Source of the DNA: JAFGOY01 sp034430335
GTDB lineage: Bacteria; Chloroflexota; Anaerolineae; Aggregatilineales; UBA3940
Length of the DNA: 38,413 nucleotides
Reading direction: 5' to 3'
Assembly (NCBI GenBank): GCA_034430335.1
Contig: DAOUES010000201.1
Location: 1 to 38,413, forward strand
Of the stretch, positions 30,024-38,264 are shown one piece after another. The position numbers and the translations under genes are program-made. Positions within the stretch are counted from its first letter, which is position 1, and each line of letters starts with the position of its first letter. The notes below the pieces were generated by a model, which saw only the letters and a program-made list of their open reading frames with translations, made no database searches and was not told where the DNA came from.

Positions 30024-31226
30024 ATGGGAATCGAAAAGAGCGAGCAGTTAGATATTTTTGAAAAAGCAAGAAACTTTACCCGCGCCAGAGACGCGAGGGC
30101 AGAAGGTTGGTATCCATACTTCATTCCCTTCGAGGACTCAGAGGGAACGACCGTCAAATACCAGGGGCGCGAGCTTATTATGCTTGGGTCAAACAACTAC
30201 CTGGGTTTGACTTCCCACCCGGATGTCGTCGAGGCTTCGGCGAAGGCGGTGCGGCGCTTCGGTACGAGCTGCACCGGTTCCCGCTTCCTGAACGGTACAT
30301 TGGCGCTGCATCACGAACTTGAAGGTCGGCTTGCCAGCTTTGTCGGGAAAGAGGCCGCGCTGGTATTCAGCACCGGCTACCAGACCAACGTCGGCACCAT
30401 CTCGGCGGTCGTCGGACGCGGCGATGTCGTCATCACCGACAAGGAAGACCACGCCAGCATCATCGACGGCTGTATGCTGGCGATGGGCGAGATGAAGCGT
30501 TTCAAGCACAACGATGTCGAAGACCTGGACCGGGTGCTGGGCCAGATTCCGGACGATGTTGGAATGCTGGTAGTCGTCGACGGGGTCTACAGTGCAGGCG
30601 GCGACATCGCGCCGCTTCCCGATCTGATCAGGGTTTGCCATAAGCATGGGGCGCGCCTGATGGTCGACGATGCGCACAGCGTCGGCGTGTTGGGGAAGGG
30701 ACGGGGCACGGCGGCCCACTTTGGCGTCACCGACGATGTCGACCTGATCATGGGGACGTTCAGCAAGTCGTTCGCGTCGATTGGGGGTTTTATCGCGGGA
30801 GACGCGGTTGTTGTTGACTATATTAAACATCATGCACGGGCAATGATTTTCAGCGCCAGTCTTCCGGCGGGCAACGTTGCCGCCGTCTTAGCCGCGCTGG
30901 ACGTCATCGAGAACAATCCTGACTACGTGCAGCAGGTCTGGGACAATGCCAATTTCATGAAAAAAGGGCTGGCGGAACTGGGGTTCAATATCGGGAACAG
31001 CGAGACGACGGTTATCCCGATCATCATCGGCGACGACATGCGTGCGATTATGTTCTGGCGGGCGCTGTTCGAGGCCGGTTTGTATACGAATGTATTCATC
31101 CCGCCCGCCGTTCCGCCGAACAAATCGTCGCTGCGCACCAGTTACATGGCTACGCATACCAGGGAACAGCTCCAGCAGGCGCTGGATATCCTCGAAAAAG
31201 TCGGCAAAGAGTGTGAAATCATCTAG
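30024..31226 (+). CDS. PLP-dependent alpha-oxoamine synthase (serine palmitoyltransferase / AONS / Kbl family)
   Basis: 400 residues. The PLP Lys248 lies in MGTFSKSFASIGGFIAG; the DDAHSVGVLG motif, HASIIDG and the GSRFLNGTLALHHELE entry are all typical of the alpha-oxoamine synthase family (BioF, Kbl, ALAS, SPT). The HHARAMIFSASLP stretch and the ending PPAVPPNKSSLRTSYMATHT resemble bacterial serine palmitoyltransferases more than Kbl. No bio or threonine dehydrogenase gene is nearby. If it is SPT, it would condense serine and an acyl-CoA to 3-ketosphinganine. It stands alone, starting with the ATG at 30024 and a weak AGG upstream. Family is sure, substrate is not. Confidence 0.88.
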   Translation: MGIEKSEQLDIFEKARNFTRARDARAEGWYPYFIPFEDSEGTTVKYQGRELIMLGSNNYLGLTSHPDVVEASAKAVRRFGTSCTGSRFLNGTLALHHELEGRLASFVGKEAALVFSTGYQTNVGTISAVVGRGDVVITDKEDHASIIDGCMLAMGEMKRFKHNDVEDLDRVLGQIPDDVGMLVVVDGVYSAGGDIAPLPDLIRVCHKHGARLMVDDAHSVGVLGKGRGTAAHFGVTDDVDLIMGTFSKSFASIGGFIAGDAVVVDYIKHHARAMIFSASLPAGNVAAVLAALDVIENNPDYVQQVWDNANFMKKGLAELGFNIGNSETTVIPIIIGDDMRAIMFWRALFEAGLYTNVFIPPAVPPNKSSLRTSYMATHTREQLQQALDILEKVGKECEII

Positions 31227-31821
31227 GGGTTGTCAGTAAAGCACCGGTGCTTTGTCAATGCTTTCGCCAAAATCATCCGGTGCTTTTGAGCCTGGCGAGA
31301 GCAGCCTGATCCAGGCGCAAACGAATCAAAACCCGGTACGGGAAACCCTGGGCCAATTTCAACGGCCAGCCAATTCGCCTGTGCGCTGCCATGCCGTCGA
31401 AATTGTGAAAGATATTGTCAAGTCTCCTCCCCCCTATACGATCCTGAGGACAGGGCTTGATCATTCTCCATAGGCCAAGCGCATTCCCGGCGCTAAAGCG
31501 CCAAGCTCAAGTGCTCTGGGCGACCGCAAGAGTCGCCCTACAGCCGATCTCTTTGTGAGACAGCAGCCAGAAATGGCGACAGACAGGACAGAAAGCCCAA
31601 AAACCGACTTAACAAAGCACCAGGGCAGGTGCTTCATAGCATCACTTTCTATTGGCAAGGCTGCCTCATTTTCCGAGAATGATAAAGCCCCCCCTTTTAT
31701 TTCGAGTAGCCGTAAATTGATTTTGGCGTAAAATACTTACAAACCCTATCCGACGACGAGCAAAGCAGATGAATGGGATAGGGTCTTTAACCCGTATACT
31801 ATTCATACGAAGGGGCCAGCG
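31227..31821 (+). other. Intergenic region rich in hairpins, no supported gene
   Basis: About 595 bases without a convincing gene; short frames here lack ribosome-binding sites. A possible terminator for the PLP enzyme is the perfect palindrome AAAGCACCGGTGCTTT (31238-31253). Downstream are three more dyads: GGCGCT-AA-AGCGCC (31489-31502), GGGCGAC/GTCGCCC (31518-31538) and AAGCACC/GGTGCTT (31615-31634). The last repeats the sequence of the first palindrome. The promoter of the histidine kinase should lie in the A+T-richer 31700-31800 stretch, but no strong -35/-10 pair stands out. Confidence 0.6.
31489..31538. repeat. Two adjacent dyads, REP-like
   Basis: GGCGCT-AA-AGCGCC (31489-31502) and GGGCGAC/GTCGCCC with a seven-base loop (31518-31538) lie 15 bases apart. 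GC-rich dyads of this kind recur in many genomes as small extragenic palindromes. No copy elsewhere in this window was noticed. Confidence 0.4.
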
Positions 31822-33621
31822 ATGGCAGAAGCCTCCCCCACCAGTTCGAACGAGATAACGGCCAAACTGGCAGGTGCCCGACAGACCCTCGACCTCCTAA
31901 AAAACCAGGTCAAGGCCGGTGACATCGACGCCACGTATTGGGTCACCCGGCTTGGCGACATCAACGATCTGCTCGAACTGCTCACCGAAGAATACAAAGC
32001 CAGCGATCAACAGCGGCGGCTCGCCGCACTATACGAGGTAAGTAAGGCCCTGGGAACCTCGCTCGACCTGGATCAGGTCCTGAACCAGACGATGGACGCG
32101 ATCATCCAGCTTACCAACGCCGAGCGCGGCTTCCTCATGCTGATCGGCGACGACAAAGGGCTTGCGATCAAGATCGCGCGCAACATGGATCAGGAATCGC
32201 TGGACGAGGACGAGTTCGCCATCAGCCGCAGCGTCATCGAGATAGTCGTCAAAACCGGTGAGCAGGTCGTGACCACCAACGCCAGCAGCGACCCGCGCTT
32301 TTCCGCCCAGGCGAGTGTGATCGTCCACAAACTGCGGTCCATACAATGTGTGCCTCTCAAGGCACGCGGCGAGATGATCGGCGTGATTTATGTCGACAAT
32401 CGGCTCAAGAGCGGGGCTTTCGACGAAGACGACCTAGACATGCTGACCGCATTCGCTACCCAGGCGGCGATGGCAATCGAGAACGCCCGTCTGTTCACAC
32501 GCACCGACGCAGCACTGGCGCAGCGTGTCGAAGAGTTACAGCGGCTGCAAAAAATCGACCAACAGCTCAACGAGACATTGGATTTCAGCCGGGTGATGGG
32601 GCTGACCCTTGAATGGGCGGTCAAGGTCACCCAGACCAATAACGGGGCAATCGCCATCATCGATCTCGACGAAGGGAAAACACGGGTTATCGCCGAACAC
32701 GGGAAAACGCCGACCGAAGTATCGGCTACCCTCCATGACAGCCAGGTGATCAACTCGGAAGGCACCCTGACCGTTCCTATCCAGCGGGAAGGGCGTGTCA
32801 TTGGCGTCATTGCCCTGGGGCGGGATGATGGCGCTGTCTTCACACCTGACGACCAGTCATTCGTCCTTCGCCTAGCCGATCATGCCGCGATCTCGATTGA
32901 GAACGCCCGCCTGTATGAAGCGGTCAAGAACGCCAACGACGCCAAAACCGAATTCGTTTCGGTGATGACCCACGAACTGCGCGTTCCGATGACTTCGATC
33001 AAAGGCTATGCCGAAATGATCGAGATGATGGGATCGCTGACCGACCAGCAGAAAAACTTCCTCGAAATCATTCGCAGCAACGTCATCAGGATGAGCAACC
33101 TGGTCAGCGACCTGAGTGATATCTCCCGGCTGGAAAGCCAACGCCTGAAGGTCGAGATCGCCGAAGATGTCAGCATCCAGAAAGCCCTTGACGAGGTGCT
33201 TATGACAATGCAGGCTGACATCAATGGCCGTGAACACACACTCGACGTAAAAATCCCCGACGATCTCCCGGGCGTCGAAGTCGATCCACAGCGGTTGAAC
33301 CAGATATTGACCAACCTGGTCAGTAATGCATGCAAGTACACACCGGAGGGGGGAACGATCACCATCCGGGCAGGCTCTGATGCAGGCTTTGTCAGAGTCG
33401 AAGTGGAAGACACCGGCATCGGCATGACTCCAGAAGAAGTAAGTAACCTGTTCACGAAATTCTGGCGGGCAGAAGACCGGTATGTCCGCGAGCAGCAGGG
33501 GACCGGGCTTGGCCTTGCCATTGCCAGGAATCTCGTCGAAATACATGGCGGCGAAATGACCGTCAAGAGCGAGAAGGAAAAAGGAACAATATTCACGTTC
33601 ACATTACCGCTGAGTGAGTAG
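31822..33621 (+). CDS. Cytosolic sensor histidine kinase with two GAF domains
   Basis: 599 residues with no membrane helix or signal peptide. After a helical head, GAF 1 occupies about 75-225 (LDLDQVLNQTMDAIIQLTNAERGFLML, CVPLKARGEMIGVIYVDN) and GAF 2 about 245-370 (TVPIQREGRVIGVIALG). The HisKA H-box has His384 in THELRVPMTSIKGYAEM. The HATPase part has NLVSNACKYTPEGG (N), DTGIGM (G1) and GTGLGLAIARNLV (G2). It should autophosphorylate in response to an internal signal. No response regulator is adjacent, so it is an orphan kinase. The next gene, a membrane PH-like protein, starts seven bases after the stop. Confidence 0.95.
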   Translation: MAEASPTSSNEITAKLAGARQTLDLLKNQVKAGDIDATYWVTRLGDINDLLELLTEEYKASDQQRRLAALYEVSKALGTSLDLDQVLNQTMDAIIQLTNAERGFLMLIGDDKGLAIKIARNMDQESLDEDEFAISRSVIEIVVKTGEQVVTTNASSDPRFSAQASVIVHKLRSIQCVPLKARGEMIGVIYVDNRLKSGAFDEDDLDMLTAFATQAAMAIENARLFTRTDAALAQRVEELQRLQKIDQQLNETLDFSRVMGLTLEWAVKVTQTNNGAIAIIDLDEGKTRVIAEHGKTPTEVSATLHDSQVINSEGTLTVPIQREGRVIGVIALGRDDGAVFTPDDQSFVLRLADHAAISIENARLYEAVKNANDAKTEFVSVMTHELRVPMTSIKGYAEMIEMMGSLTDQQKNFLEIIRSNVIRMSNLVSDLSDISRLESQRLKVEIAEDVSIQKALDEVLMTMQADINGREHTLDVKIPDDLPGVEVDPQRLNQILTNLVSNACKYTPEGGTITIRAGSDAGFVRVEVEDTGIGMTPEEVSNLFTKFWRAEDRYVREQQGTGLGLAIARNLVEIHGGEMTVKSEKEKGTIFTFTLPLSE

Positions 33622-33628
33622 ACCAGCT

Positions 33629-34306
33629 ATGACACGCACAGGAAACCAGGGGCCATATCCCCGTCAAAAACTACTGATTTACCGTCGATTCGCAAGGCGT
33701 TGGCGAATCGGGCCGCTGCTTACTGCGGTGATGGGCGGGCTGCTTTACGGGATGGCCTGGCTTACCGATAAAAACCTCCTCCGTTCCGCCAATGTCGATT
33801 TCCTCCAGATGTTGTGGGGCAACCGGATATATATCCTGGGGCTGATCGGTTTCAGCCTGGTTCTATATGTATTGATCGTGGGCATCGGGCGATCCAGCTT
33901 CGTCGAAATCCGCCCGCAGGCGCTGCGTGTCCGGGCCGGAATGGTCACCTCCGATATTTCCTACGGGCGCATCCGCCAGATACGGCTGGTTCAGTTGGCG
34001 TCGGTCTATCCGCCCGACTCACTGCGTGCGGGTGATTGGGCCACGCTGAAGCCTTTTATAGATATGTCCTGCACCGCCGTCGATCTCCGATCCTGGCCGA
34101 AGCTGCCCCTGAAGCGACTGTGGCACAAGTTCATGTTCACCCGGGATGGCATCAGCCTGCTCTTTATCGTCGAAGATGCGATGGTATTGAACCAGCAGAT
34201 TGACAGCGCGATAGCGGCGCGTCAGGCCCGATTGAGTAAAACACAGCGAGGCTACCAGGACCCGGTCGAGCGCGCGGCTGAAATGGCCCGCAAGAAGCGG
34301 ATATAA
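33629..34306 (+). CDS. Membrane protein with a PH-like domain, unknown function
   Basis: 225 residues from the ATG at 33629 (a GTG at 33614 overlapping the kinase stop is an alternative). Two hydrophobic helices, about residues 28-46 and 68-90, are followed by a soluble segment with SSFVEIRPQALRVRAGMVTSDISYGRIRQIR, which resembles the bacterial PH (bPH_2/YdbT-like) fold. The C-terminal 30 residues are basic. It probably shares a transcript with the histidine kinase and ends at the terminator 34330-34366. A role in kinase signalling is only an inference from position. Confidence 0.7.
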   Translation: MTRTGNQGPYPRQKLLIYRRFARRWRIGPLLTAVMGGLLYGMAWLTDKNLLRSANVDFLQMLWGNRIYILGLIGFSLVLYVLIVGIGRSSFVEIRPQALRVRAGMVTSDISYGRIRQIRLVQLASVYPPDSLRAGDWATLKPFIDMSCTAVDLRSWPKLPLKRLWHKFMFTRDGISLLFIVEDAMVLNQQIDSAIAARQARLSKTQRGYQDPVERAAEMARKKRI

Positions 34307-34329
34307 ATCCACACAACCCCTGAAAACAA

Positions 34330-34366
34330 AAAACCGGGACGCCGTTTTCTTTTGCGTCCCGGTTTT
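34330..34366. terminator. Bidirectional terminator between the PH-like gene and sigA
   Basis: A 13-bp perfect stem, AAAACCGGGACGC (34330-34342) with GCGTCCCGGTTTT (34354-34366), with T-rich flanks on both strands (TTTTGTTT on plus, TTTTTTGTTTTC on minus). It serves convergent genes. Confidence 0.9.
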
Positions 34367-34382
34367 GTTTATGAAGTTTTGA

Positions 34383-35603
34383 CTATGACAGATAGTCGCG
34401 CAAGTTGACCGCCAGCCGGGGATGGCGCAGGCGGCGCAGCGCTTCTTTTTCCAACTGCCTGATCCGCTCGCGGGAGAGGCCAAACTTATTGGCGATCTCT
34501 TCGAGCGTGTGCTGTTCGCCGCCCCCAAGCCCAAACCGCAAACGCAGAATATGCGCCTGGCGCGGCGTAAGCTCAGAAAGCACCTCTTCTATCGTCTCTT
34601 GAAGCAGGTGATGGGCGGCGGCTTCGGCAGGCTCCGGTGTATCCTGGTCTTCGATGAAGTCCCCGAATTCACTGTCGCCGTCATCACCGACCGGGCGCTC
34701 AAGCGCAATCGCGTGCTGGCTGGCGTCCATCATCCCCCGGACGCTTTCCGCCGGGAGGTTCATCTCTTCGGCGATCTCCTCCGGGGTTGGACGGCGGCCA
34801 AGCTCCTGTTCGAGAACCTGCGCGGTGCGGTACATCTGCCGGATGCGCTCGGTCATATGAAGCGGGATGCGGATCGTGCGCGTTTTCTGCGCCAACGCGC
34901 GCGTGATCGCCTGGCGAATCCACCAGGTTGCATACGTGCTGAAACGGTTCCCGCGCGTGTAGTCATACTTGTCGACCGCCCGCATCAGGCCGACATTGCC
35001 CTCCTGGATCAAATCCGGGAACGGTAAACCCTGCCCCATATAGCGCTTGGCGATGCTGACGACCAGCCGCGTGTTGGCCCGCCCAAGATGCTCGCGCGCC
35101 TCCTGAGCCTGTTCGATTTGCAGGATCAGTTCGGCCCGCTCAGAGACGGACAGCGCATCGGTATCTTCCAGCATCTTCCGGGCCATATTCCCGATCTCGA
35201 TGCTTTTGGCGAGGTCGATTTCCTCTCCAGCGGTCAGCAAGGGTTCTTGTGCCATCTGGCGGAAATACAGGCCAACCGGGTCGTCAGCAGAGACAGCATT
35301 GATATCTGCCAATGGCTCCTCAGGTTCTCCATCTTCGGGAGGTTCTTCGTCTTCCAACTTCAAATCCAGCAAGCTCGCTTCCTCGCCTTTTGAGTTGCGA
35401 ACTTCGATTCCTACTTCGTCAAGGTCTTCCAGGAGAGTATCAATAGATGTCTCATCAAGGTCCTCTGCCATGACCTCGACTAAATCCTCATAGGTTATGA
35501 ACCCACGAATTTCCGAACGAGCCAGTAATTCCTGAATCACATCGCTACGGGAATCATCGTAGGCGTGAGTCATCGACTGCACCCCGTCGATCATTTCTTC
35601 CAT
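34383..35603 (-). CDS. sigA: Principal RNA polymerase sigma factor (RpoD/SigA)
   Basis: 406 residues from the ATG at 35603, with AAAGG upstream; a TTG at 35615 and an ATG (MTHAYDD) are alternatives. Domain order: region 1.1 near the N-terminus, acidic linker (EDEEPPEDGEPEEPLAD), region 1.2 DPVGLYFRQMAQEPLLT, region 2 ANTRLVVSIAKRYMGQGLPF with DLIQEGNVGLMRAVDKYDY and FSTYATWWIRQAITRAL (-10 recognition), region 3, and region 4 LTPRQAHILRLRFGL with TLEEIANKFGLSRERIRQLE (-35 recognition). The full set of regions, including 1.1, marks a primary sigma. This matches the consensus-like promoters seen in the window. It has a long leader with a 5' hairpin. Confidence 0.95.
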   Translation of the reverse strand: MEEMIDGVQSMTHAYDDSRSDVIQELLARSEIRGFITYEDLVEVMAEDLDETSIDTLLEDLDEVGIEVRNSKGEEASLLDLKLEDEEPPEDGEPEEPLADINAVSADDPVGLYFRQMAQEPLLTAGEEIDLAKSIEIGNMARKMLEDTDALSVSERAELILQIEQAQEAREHLGRANTRLVVSIAKRYMGQGLPFPDLIQEGNVGLMRAVDKYDYTRGNRFSTYATWWIRQAITRALAQKTRTIRIPLHMTERIRQMYRTAQVLEQELGRRPTPEEIAEEMNLPAESVRGMMDASQHAIALERPVGDDGDSEFGDFIEDQDTPEPAEAAAHHLLQETIEEVLSELTPRQAHILRLRFGLGGGEQHTLEEIANKFGLSRERIRQLEKEALRRLRHPRLAVNLRDYLS

Positions 35604-36025
35604 GTAGCCTTTCAACCACCTCTACAATAGTTTTTGCCAGAAGGCAAGTCTTGTTATTTTAGCATAACCTCAGGCTGGCTTCAAGAGCCTGGGAACGCTT
35701 TCGAACTCAACTGACCTTGCTGATCATCCCCGTGTGTTACATAACCTTGATTCCATTTTACTCTTTCTGGAGCACAAATGGAACCACCCAGCGCCTTTTT
35801 TGATCACTCCAGCACCGGCTCCTATTGGCCGACAGTGGGAATGATCTGAGTGGACAGCGGCAGTCGTTACACACAGGCGTATAAATAAACAATAGTGCAG
35901 GCCACTTGATCAACCTGCACCTTTACTATTATACACACCTTGTCAAGCCCCTTTGAACCTGACAGGGAATTATTCAATTTACCTACGCTAAACGGGTGAT
36001 TCCAAACCGCCGATCCGCCGGGTGC
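35604..36025 (-). other. Long leader/intergenic region of sigA
   Basis: Some 420 bases without a supported gene, between the trxB stop and the sigA start. It is A+T-rich at both ends. It holds a perfect TATAAT on the minus strand (35928-35933), a dyad GTGCAGG/CCTGCAC (35895-35901 and 35914-35920) with a self-complementary TTGATCAA in the loop, and nothing else that I can name. No trxB terminator with a clear T-run was seen. Confidence 0.5.
35928..35946 (-). promoter_or_regulatory. Possible sigA promoter: TATAAT with an abnormally close TTGACA
   Basis: On the minus strand a perfect TTGACA (35941-35946) lies only seven bases from a perfect TATAAT (35928-35933), too close for normal sigma-70 contacts. 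The TATAAT could still act with another -35. Transcription from it would begin at the edge of the GTGCAGG/CCTGCAC hairpin and give a leader of about 320 bases. Confidence 0.4.
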
Positions 36026-36979
36026 TCACGTGGAGACGGCGAATTCCCCGTGTTCGTCTTCGTGTTCCTCAAGCCAGCGCGTGCAGGCGATTGCCGCCGC
36101 CGCTGCCTGCCCCACCGATGTCGCCACCTGCCGCCAGACCGGGTCCTGGATTTCACCGGCGGCAAAGACTCCAGGCACGCTGGTCTGCATCCGGGCGTCG
36201 GTGATCAAATATCCCTGGGCATTCATTTCCAGCCGACCCTTGAAGAGCGCCGAGTTCGGGTAGTGCCCGATGAATATGAATACCCCGTCGGTTTCGAGCT
36301 GCTCGACTTCACCGGTCTTTACATTCCTGACCTTCACCTCGGTGACTTTTTCACCGCCGACGATCTCGTCGACGACCGTATCCCAGATGAACGACATCTT
36401 CTCATTGTTTCTGGCCCGATTCTGGAGAAAAGCACCGGCCCGCAGTTCATCACGCCGGTGGATGACACGCACGCCCGTCGCAAATTTGGTCAGGAACAGA
36501 CCTTCTTCGAGCGCGCTGTCGCCGCCACCGACGACGACCACGTCCTTGCCCCTGAAAAAGAACCCGTCACACGTTCCGCAGTAGCTCACGCCCCGGCCAA
36601 TATACTCCTCCTCGCCGGGAACGCCCAGCCGACGGAGAGAAGCCCCAACGGTGATAATCACCGCGAGCGCCCGGTAAGTCTTCGAGGCAGTCTTGACCGT
36701 GAACGGCGGCCCGTTGGCGAAATCCACTTCGGTGACCAGATCGTATTCAATGCGCGCGCCGAAACGCTCCGCGTGCTGCTTAAACTGCTCGACCATCTCC
36801 GCCCCGGTCAGGCCGTCGGGGAAGCCGGGATAGTTCTCCACCTCGGCGGTGAGCGACACCTGCCCGCCGATCTGATCCCCGGCGATCACCAGCGGGTTGA
36901 GATCGGCGCGGGCCGTGTACAACGCCGCCGTCAACCCGGCTGGCCCGGAGCCAATGACGATCACTTTCTCGACAGCCAT
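36026..36979 (-). CDS. trxB: Thioredoxin reductase
   Basis: 317 residues, the usual length. FAD motif VIVIGSGPAGLTAALYTARA, the redox pair Cys134/Cys137 in YCGTCDGFF (CATC in most TrxB; CGTC is a tolerated variant), the NADPH motif VVVGGGDSALEEGLFL with IHRRDELRA, and the C-terminal FAD motif GVFAAGEIQDP with RQVATSVGQAAAAA. It reduces thioredoxin with NADPH in the cytoplasm. GGAG lies nine bases before the ATG at 36979. An IS element begins only about 40 bases upstream, so the promoter may be lost or lie in the element. Confidence 0.93.
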   Translation of the reverse strand: MAVEKVIVIGSGPAGLTAALYTARADLNPLVIAGDQIGGQVSLTAEVENYPGFPDGLTGAEMVEQFKQHAERFGARIEYDLVTEVDFANGPPFTVKTASKTYRALAVIITVGASLRRLGVPGEEEYIGRGVSYCGTCDGFFFRGKDVVVVGGGDSALEEGLFLTKFATGVRVIHRRDELRAGAFLQNRARNNEKMSFIWDTVVDEIVGGEKVTEVKVRNVKTGEVEQLETDGVFIFIGHYPNSALFKGRLEMNAQGYLITDARMQTSVPGVFAAGEIQDPVWRQVATSVGQAAAAAIACTRWLEEHEDEHGEFAVST

Positions 36980-37020
36980 TCTTTTTTCTCCAGAACTTAC
37001 AATTACAGAAATAGCCCGGA

Positions 37021-37047
37021 CATCCCAGGTGCTTCAGCCCTGGGATG
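37021..37047 (+). repeat. Left-end hairpin of the IS element
   Basis: CATCCCAGG (37021-37029), loop TGCTTCAGC, CCTGGGATG (37039-37047). The loop matches that of the right-end hairpin with one difference, which marks the two as paired ends for Y1 transposase recognition. Confidence 0.7.
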
Positions 37048-37091
37048 GATAGGGCTTCCTTCTTTCGGCTTTAGCCAGATTTTTAGAACGT

Positions 37092-37120
37092 TTGTATGTA
37101 TAGCTTCTTCATAGTACAAT
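37092..37120 (+). promoter_or_regulatory. Promoter of tnpB
   Basis: TTGTAT (37092-37097), exactly 17 bases and TACAAT (37115-37120), about 17 bases before the ATG at 37137. It lies inside the element and points toward tnpB. Confidence 0.65.
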
Positions 37121-37136
37121 CTACGCAGAGTGAAAT

Positions 37137-38264
37137 ATGCGTAAAACGTTCAAATATCGACTGTTCCCCACAAAGGCACAGAGAACAAAACTGAATAACA
37201 CCCTTGAGCAATGCCGGTGGGTTTATAACGAAACGCTTGGGAAGCGCAAGGCGCTTTATGAGGCCGAGGGAAAAGCACTCAGCCTCTACGATACCAACCG
37301 GCTGCTCCCCGTCTGGAAGGCTGAACGCCCTGAACTCAAAACCGTTCATTCTCAAGTGTTGCAGAATGTTTAGGAGCGCGTTGATCTGGCTTTCAAAGCA
37401 TTCTTTCGGCGGGTGAAAGCTGGTGAGACGCCGGGGTTCCCCCGCTTCAAAGGGTTTGGTCGATATGACAGTTTCACCTTCAAACAATCCGGCTTTTCTA
37501 TCCGTGACAACTCCCGACTTCGACTTTCCAAGATCGGCGATATTAAGATTAAATTGCATCGCCCGATTGAGGGAGAGATTAAAACCTTGACTGTCCAGCG
37601 TGACAGGCTTGGTAACTGGTATGCTTGTTTTTCCTGCACCGTTGAACCAAAGACGCTGCCTCCCACAGACAAGGTTGTCGGCATTGACCTGGGCCTGACC
37701 ACCTTTGGGCAGCTGTCTGATGGGGAGAAAATCGACCGGCAGAGATGGTTTAAGCGAGACGAAAAGGACTTGAAACGCATCCAGCGCAAAGTCTCTGTCT
37801 TGCCCCAGGGAAGCCCTGAACGGCGCAAAGCAGTTCTTGCCCTGAACCACGTCCATCAACGCATTGCCAACCGGCGCAAGGACTTTGCCCACAAGGAAAG
37901 CCGAAAACTGGTTGAGAACTATCAGATCATCGTATTTGAAGATCTGGACATCGTTGGGATGCAATCTAAGGGCAAAAAGACCATCAACAAAGGCCTGGCC
38001 GATGTGTCCTGGAATCAATTCGTACAAAGCACAGCCGCCAAAGCGGAAGAAGCTGGGCGAAGTGTGGTATTGGTTGATCCCAAGAACACCACACAACTTT
38101 GTTCTGGCTGTGGTCAGATTGTCAAAAAAGAATTGCATCAACGTCTACACGCCTGTCCTCATTGTGGTCTCGAGCTGTCGAGAGACCTGAATGCTTCGAT
38201 AAATATTTTGGCTCGCGGGCTGGCGAGCCTTGGCCTTCGGGCCATAGAAGCCCACCTGCTTTAG
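37137..38264 (+). pseudogene. tnpB: TnpB (OrfB) RNA-guided nuclease interrupted by one amber codon
   Basis: The frame encodes 375 residues, but codon 79 (37371-37373) is TAG; related proteins usually have a Gln here (QNV-Q-ERVDLAFKAFF), so a CAG-to-TAG change is likely. All else is intact: N-terminal KTFKYRLFPT, wedge region, RuvC-I Asp184 in VVGIDLGLTTFG, RuvC-II Glu268 in IVFEDLDIV, zinc finger CSGCG...CPHCG, and RuvC-III Asp350 in SRDLNASINIL. TnpB cuts DNA guided by the omega RNA from the element's right end. As it stands the gene should give a 78-residue fragment unless the codon is read through or translation restarts at the GTG at 37413. Inactivation appears recent. Confidence 0.88.

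Noticed and set aside
31489..31634. Dyads considered as a CRISPR array
   Set aside because: There is no regular repeat-spacer spacing and no cas gene in the window.
35941..35946. TTGACA before sigA taken as part of a normal -35/-10 pair
   Set aside because: Only seven bases separate it from TATAAT and no -10 lies 16-18 bases on; listed only as a low-confidence site.
37083..38141. A 352-codon frame on the minus strand opposite tnpB
   Set aside because: tnpB motifs and the IS promoter and hairpins explain the plus strand; the opposite frame has no recognisable domain.
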